From: Candidatus Jordarchaeia archaeon
GTDB lineage: Archaea; Asgardarchaeota; Jordiarchaeia; Jordiarchaeales; Freyrarchaeaceae
Length of the DNA: 9,540 nucleotides
Assembly (NCBI GenBank): GCA_018383835.1
Contig: JAHAWR010000001.1
Span: 47,319-56,858 of the forward strand
Reading direction: 5' to 3'
Position 1 is the first letter of the stretch. Every line of letters begins with the position of its first letter. Both the position numbers and the translations under genes were made by a program. The notes beneath the pieces were generated by a model, which saw only the letters and a list, made by a program, of their open reading frames with translations, had not been told where the DNA came from and did no database searches. Below, in pieces: positions 6,559 to 9,540 of this stretch.

Positions 6559-7823
6559 TTAGCAGTAAATATGCAGTTTTCGCTTCCACAGGCCACGCAT
6601 TCGACCTCCTCTACGGTGTAGGGAAGTTCGTAAACCGCTTCCGCAAGTCCTCTTATAATTCCCTTGAAGTTGAAACATATTGGGATTTTATAGATTCTCC
6701 CTGGCTGGGTCATTATGGAGTTTTTAACTCTTACCTTTATCATTGAGGGAGCGTTTCTCATATCTGCTTCGACAAGACCCCAACCAGCCAGGCTAGCAGT
6801 CTCCAGTCCTCTAATGAAAAGCTCATTTTCAGTAAAGGGAAACGCTTCACGGATCCGGCGGATAGTTCTGTAGGCTATACGGTAGCCAGCACTTTCCAGA
6901 ACTGAGCCGATTTGCTCTATTATGTTTTCTTCTATTCCTTTTCTTACGATCTCGTGGAGGAATATCGCAGGCAAGATTGTTATACGCCCAAATTCACCTA
7001 TTATCTGGCTTCTAATGTTTCCTTCGGCATCCATAGTTACTGTTGTTTTTATAGAGTCAAAGGATGATAGTATGTCGTTCCCGATGAGAACCTCACGCTC
7101 CCTAAACTTCAAGTGATAAGGTGTTGCCACACGAACGTACGGCAAACCAGCGTTCTTGATGACGGTAATAAAACTTTTAGTCAGCCCCTTGGCTTCGACG
7201 CTTTTAAGCTCTATTACGGTATCGGCAATATGCTCTGCAGCTGCTATAACACTGCGTTCATGCATCTCTCGGTTCAGCGAGGTAAAAAACAGGTCATTTA
7301 GGAGTTTAACCTTTGACTTGACATCCCACAAGAAATGTAGGCACCTATCAGGGTCTCCTGTAGAGAAGATTGTGGTGGAAAATTGGTTGTAGACCCATGT
7401 AACTTTCATCGCAGGAAAGGGGATCCCTTTAAGCTTCTCGTTCCTAAACTTTTTTAACACGTACATTATGTGATTCAAATCATTTGTCCTCGTAACGATC
7501 TCAATGTTTGACTCCGATGTTTCAGCTACGCCCATAGAGCTACTAAAAAGGTCTATGTAAAACAGGCGGTTTTCCCTTAACGATTCCCTTGTGATTTCAG
7601 GAGCGTAAAGCTGAGGATACGTCTGGGAAGGCGGATCAGTAGTAATAAGAAGGAGAATTTCACCTCTCTCTAGGAGATTTAAGCCCAGCATGCCGAGTAA
7701 GGCTGACGCGTCCTGAGAAGTACCACTATCACAGAGAATAAGGACTATAGAACCTCGGGGGATTCCACCTCCGCACAGGAAGTCCAGACCAGCAATCCCA
7801 GTGCTTACGAGATTTTCATACAA
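6546..7823 (-). CDS. Degenerate KaiC/RecA-like domain fused to a C-terminal V4R domain
   Basis: 425 aa. Residues 1-240 follow the archaeal KaiC-like layout: TGIAGLD and GGGIPRGS at the start, a helix-strand core, then an ERSVIAAAEHIADTVIEL stretch and the exit strand. The P-loop position reads CDSGTSQD (31-38) where GPPGTGKT-like is expected, so the ATP-binding Lys and Thr are gone; the Walker B aspartate is Asn (N146, in VYNQFST). It should therefore not hydrolyse ATP. Residues about 285-425 form a V4R (4-vinyl reductase-type) domain, a small-ligand-binding fold; C383, C409, C412 and C417 stand where that family has its conserved cysteines. No membrane segment or HTH is visible. The start is TTG with AGGTGG 9 nt upstream. 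It has its own promoter 191 nt after atpA. A sensor or scaffold role is inferred; ligand and partner are unknown. Confidence 0.85.
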   Translation of the reverse strand: MYENLVSTGIAGLDFLCGGGIPRGSIVLILCDSGTSQDASALLGMLGLNLLERGEILLLITTDPPSQTYPQLYAPEITRESLRENRLFYIDLFSSSMGVAETSESNIEIVTRTNDLNHIMYVLKKFRNEKLKGIPFPAMKVTWVYNQFSTTIFSTGDPDRCLHFLWDVKSKVKLLNDLFFTSLNREMHERSVIAAAEHIADTVIELKSVEAKGLTKSFITVIKNAGLPYVRVATPYHLKFREREVLIGNDILSSFDSIKTTVTMDAEGNIRSQIIGEFGRITILPAIFLHEIVRKGIEENIIEQIGSVLESAGYRIAYRTIRRIREAFPFTENELFIRGLETASLAGWGLVEADMRNAPSMIKVRVKNSIMTQPGRIYKIPICFNFKGIIRGLAEAVYELPYTVEEVECVACGSENCIFTAKQKI

Positions 7824-7832
7824 ATCTTTCCG

Positions 7833-7838
7833 CCACCT
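7833..7838 (-). promoter_or_regulatory. Ribosome binding site fixing the TTG start of the KaiC/V4R gene
   Basis: On the minus strand AGGTGG precedes the TTG at 7823 by 9 nt. The nearby ATG (7819-7817) is out of frame with the protein, so the TTG is the best-supported start. Confidence 0.55.
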
Positions 7839-7857
7839 AGAGAAATATCAGAAATGA

Positions 7858-7869
7858 CTTTAAAATATT
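7858..7869 (-). promoter_or_regulatory. TATA box of the KaiC/V4R gene
   Basis: The minus strand reads AATATTTTAAAG, a TATA-like element about 35-46 nt upstream of the TTG start. Transcription would begin near 7838-7840, just ahead of the ribosome binding site. The tandem repeat at 7870-7897 touches its upstream side. Confidence 0.45.
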
Positions 7870-7897
7870 GTAATAAGCATTTTGTAATAAGCATTTT
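7870..7897. repeat. Two perfect tandem copies of a 14-bp unit
   Basis: The unit GTAATAAGCATTTT occurs twice back to back (7870-7883 and 7884-7897), followed by TGTAAGTG, which could be the start of a third, decayed copy. It lies immediately upstream of the KaiC/V4R TATA box, where archaeal activators or repressors bind, between that gene and the end of atpA. The repeat is seen directly; a regulatory role is inferred. Confidence 0.7.
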
Positions 7898-8002
7898 TGT
7901 AAGTGAGTGCTTCACTCTCATATTAACTATTTGCTGAGGATTTTATTTATTTTTCTTTCGAAAATCTCAAAAATGAAACTTAATGGAAAAGGAAATTTTC
8001 GA

Positions 8003-8012
8003 ATAAAAAATG
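8003..8012 (-). terminator. Poly-T terminator after atpA
   Basis: Reading the minus strand, a T6 run begins 4 nt after the atpA stop codon, with further T-rich runs (AAAATTTTCC) following. This fits archaeal U-tract termination and supports atpA as the last gene of its transcript. Confidence 0.4.
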
Positions 8013-8014
8013 GT

Positions 8015-9540
8015 TCAAATTGCAGTTTCTACAACTACGTTCTTGAAGGATTCCTCCATTTTCTCAATGAGAGAAGTGACGTATTCCTCGATCTTTTCAT
8101 TAGGTATAACTTTCATGCGTGCGATCTCATCCCTCACTGGAAGGCTTAGAACACTTGATATCGAAACTCCCTTAGCTACACTGTCACGCATCATGTAGTA
8201 GAACGTTATTATTGCTTTCAACATCAAATACGACTTCTTTGGATCACAAAATGTGTCAACAGGATGTAGAGCTGACTGCTGCAAGTAGTCTTCTCTTATC
8301 ATTCTAGCGGCTTCGAGAATTACACGCTCGCTCTCCGGCAGAGCGTCTGGACCGACAAGCTGGACGATCTCCTTAAGTTCCTCCTCGCGCTGCAGGAGAA
8401 ACATGGCTTCCTTACGCAGTTCGGAAAACTCCGGGCTGACTTCGCGCCTGAACCAGTCTTCCAAGTTTTCCAAGTAAAGACTGTAGCTTTGGAGCCAATG
8501 TATGGCGGGGAAATGCCTTCTACTTGCCAAGTCCTTGTTAAGAGCCCAAAATACCTTAACCACACGCAGTGTATTCGTCGTAACAGGCTCACTGAAGTCT
8601 CCTCCTGGAGGAGAGACCGCGCCACAAATCGTGACCGAACCATATCTCGGATTATCATCTAAAGACCCTAAGGTTACCACACGTCCTGCTCTCTCGTAAA
8701 ACTCTGCAAGTCTAGACCCTAAATATGCAGGGAACCCTTCTTCTCCAGGCATTTCCTCAAGCCTACCACTTATCTCGCGTAGGGCTTCAGCCCATCTTGA
8801 AGTGGAGTCAGCCATAAGCGCCACATTATATCCTTGGTCTCTGAAATATTCTGCAATAGTAATACCAGTATAAATTGATGCCTCTCTAGCGGCCACAGGC
8901 ATATTACTTGTGTTAGCTATGAGAACAGTCCTGTTCATTAAAGGCTCCCCAGTGCGGGGGTCTTCCAGCTTCGGGAAGTCCTCCAGAACCTCGGTCATCT
9001 CGTTTCCGCGTTCTCCGCAACCAACATAGACTATTATGTCTGCCGACGCATACTTTGCCAGCTGGTGTAACATGACCGTTTTACCTGTACCAAAACCGCC
9101 CGGTATAGCGGCTGTGCCACCCATTGCCACAGGGAAAAACGTATCGATTATCCTTTGCCCAGTTATAAGTGGCACAGACGACTCTAGTTTTCTTAGAACT
9201 GGTCTTGGCTGCCTCACAGGCCACTTTGACATCAACTTCACTTCGTGGACTACCCCTCTCCGCGCCTCTATCTTCGCCACGGTATCTGTCACAAGGTAAT
9301 CTCCCTCAGGCGCTAACTCAATTATTCTCCCTTCTACGCCTACAGGAACCAGAACCTTTATTGTTACTAGCTTTTTCTCTGGAACCTCACCGATTATCTG
9401 GCCTTGAACAACGTGATCGCCCTCACCGACTGATGGGATAAAACGCCATTTTTTATCTCTTGGAAGCGCGTCGGCAACAGCGCCCCTCCTTATAAAGTCA
9501 CCTGTCAAATCCTTTATCCTTGGTAGGGGACGCTGAATGC
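8015..9540 (-). CDS. atpA: A-type ATP synthase catalytic subunit A (partial, N-terminus off the right edge)
   Basis: Nucleotide-binding catalytic subunit of the A1 head of the archaeal A1Ao ATP synthase, which makes or uses ATP at the membrane in exchange for ion flow. About 508 residues are present; the family is close to 590, so roughly 80 N-terminal residues lie beyond the window. The frame stays open to the last base, and the residues before the TTG at 9508 (IQRPLPRIKDLTGD) match the family, so that TTG is not a start. Visible: the bulge or non-homologous region after GDFIRRG, the P-loop GGFGTGKT, VGCGERGNE, the Walker B region VALMADSTSRWAEALREISGR, EEGFPAYLGSRLAEFYERAG, SPPGGDFSEPV, and the C-terminal helical domain ending VVVETAI. 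No intein interrupts the P-loop, a site where some archaeal atpA genes carry one. Unusually, no atpB follows; the next gene on this strand is the KaiC/V4R gene. Confidence 0.97.
   Translation of the reverse strand, partial: IQRPLPRIKDLTGDFIRRGAVADALPRDKKWRFIPSVGEGDHVVQGQIIGEVPEKKLVTIKVLVPVGVEGRIIELAPEGDYLVTDTVAKIEARRGVVHEVKLMSKWPVRQPRPVLRKLESSVPLITGQRIIDTFFPVAMGGTAAIPGGFGTGKTVMLHQLAKYASADIIVYVGCGERGNEMTEVLEDFPKLEDPRTGEPLMNRTVLIANTSNMPVAAREASIYTGITIAEYFRDQGYNVALMADSTSRWAEALREISGRLEEMPGEEGFPAYLGSRLAEFYERAGRVVTLGSLDDNPRYGSVTICGAVSPPGGDFSEPVTTNTLRVVKVFWALNKDLASRRHFPAIHWLQSYSLYLENLEDWFRREVSPEFSELRKEAMFLLQREEELKEIVQLVGPDALPESERVILEAARMIREDYLQQSALHPVDTFCDPKKSYLMLKAIITFYYMMRDSVAKGVSISSVLSLPVRDEIARMKVIPNEKIEEYVTSLIEKMEESFKNVVVETAI

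Noticed and set aside
9506..9508. TTG at 9508 as the start of atpA
   Set aside because: The frame continues open to the window edge, and the residues before it match the A-subunit family; the gene is cut by the window.
1..9540. CRISPR arrays, insertion sequences, phage genes or defence systems
   Set aside because: No regularly spaced repeats, terminal inverted repeats with a transposase, or recognisable mobile-element or defence proteins were seen on either strand.

Overview
The window looks like a chromosome segment from a thermophilic archaeon of the Thermoproteota/TACK group. The evidence is an A-type ATP synthase catalytic subunit, an archaeal Hel308 helicase relic, an archaeal nicotinate phosphoribosyltransferase with a C-terminal zinc knuckle, a RAM-tailed homocitrate-synthase-like enzyme, a KaiC-like/V4R protein, BRE/TATA promoters, GGTGAT-type ribosome binding sites and TTG starts. 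A tRNA-Pro gene apparently broken by three introns also fits, because multi-intron tRNAs are best known from Thermoproteales and Thermofilum-like lineages. No finer placement can be made from the sequence alone.

Layout, left to right. At 101-342 is a promoter, a T-arm-like hairpin and a 194-nt tRNA-Pro(GGG) gene with encoded CCA. At 464-2713 is a two-gene plus-strand unit: a zinc-dependent histone-deacetylase-family amidohydrolase followed closely by nicotinate phosphoribosyltransferase (NAD salvage). At 2710-4902, minus strand, is the remains of a full-length Hel308 helicase gene; nearly every domain is still readable, but only by changing frame repeatedly. At 5064-6494, plus strand, is a LysS/LeuA-family synthase with a RAM (AsnC-type) effector domain. 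At 6546-7823, minus strand, is a degenerate KaiC/RecA-like domain fused to a V4R ligand-binding domain, with its own promoter and a 14-bp tandem repeat upstream. At 8015-9540, minus strand, is the A-type ATP synthase A subunit, cut off by the right edge.

The genes are housekeeping and metabolic rather than accessory. There is no CRISPR array, transposase, integrase or obvious phage gene. The most unusual items are the tRNA with three proposed introns (the second and third both end in CGTAAG), the heavily decayed helicase lying between intact genes, the V4R protein whose ATPase motifs have been lost, and the absence of atpB directly downstream of atpA. Domain and motif calls were made by eye; no database search was run.
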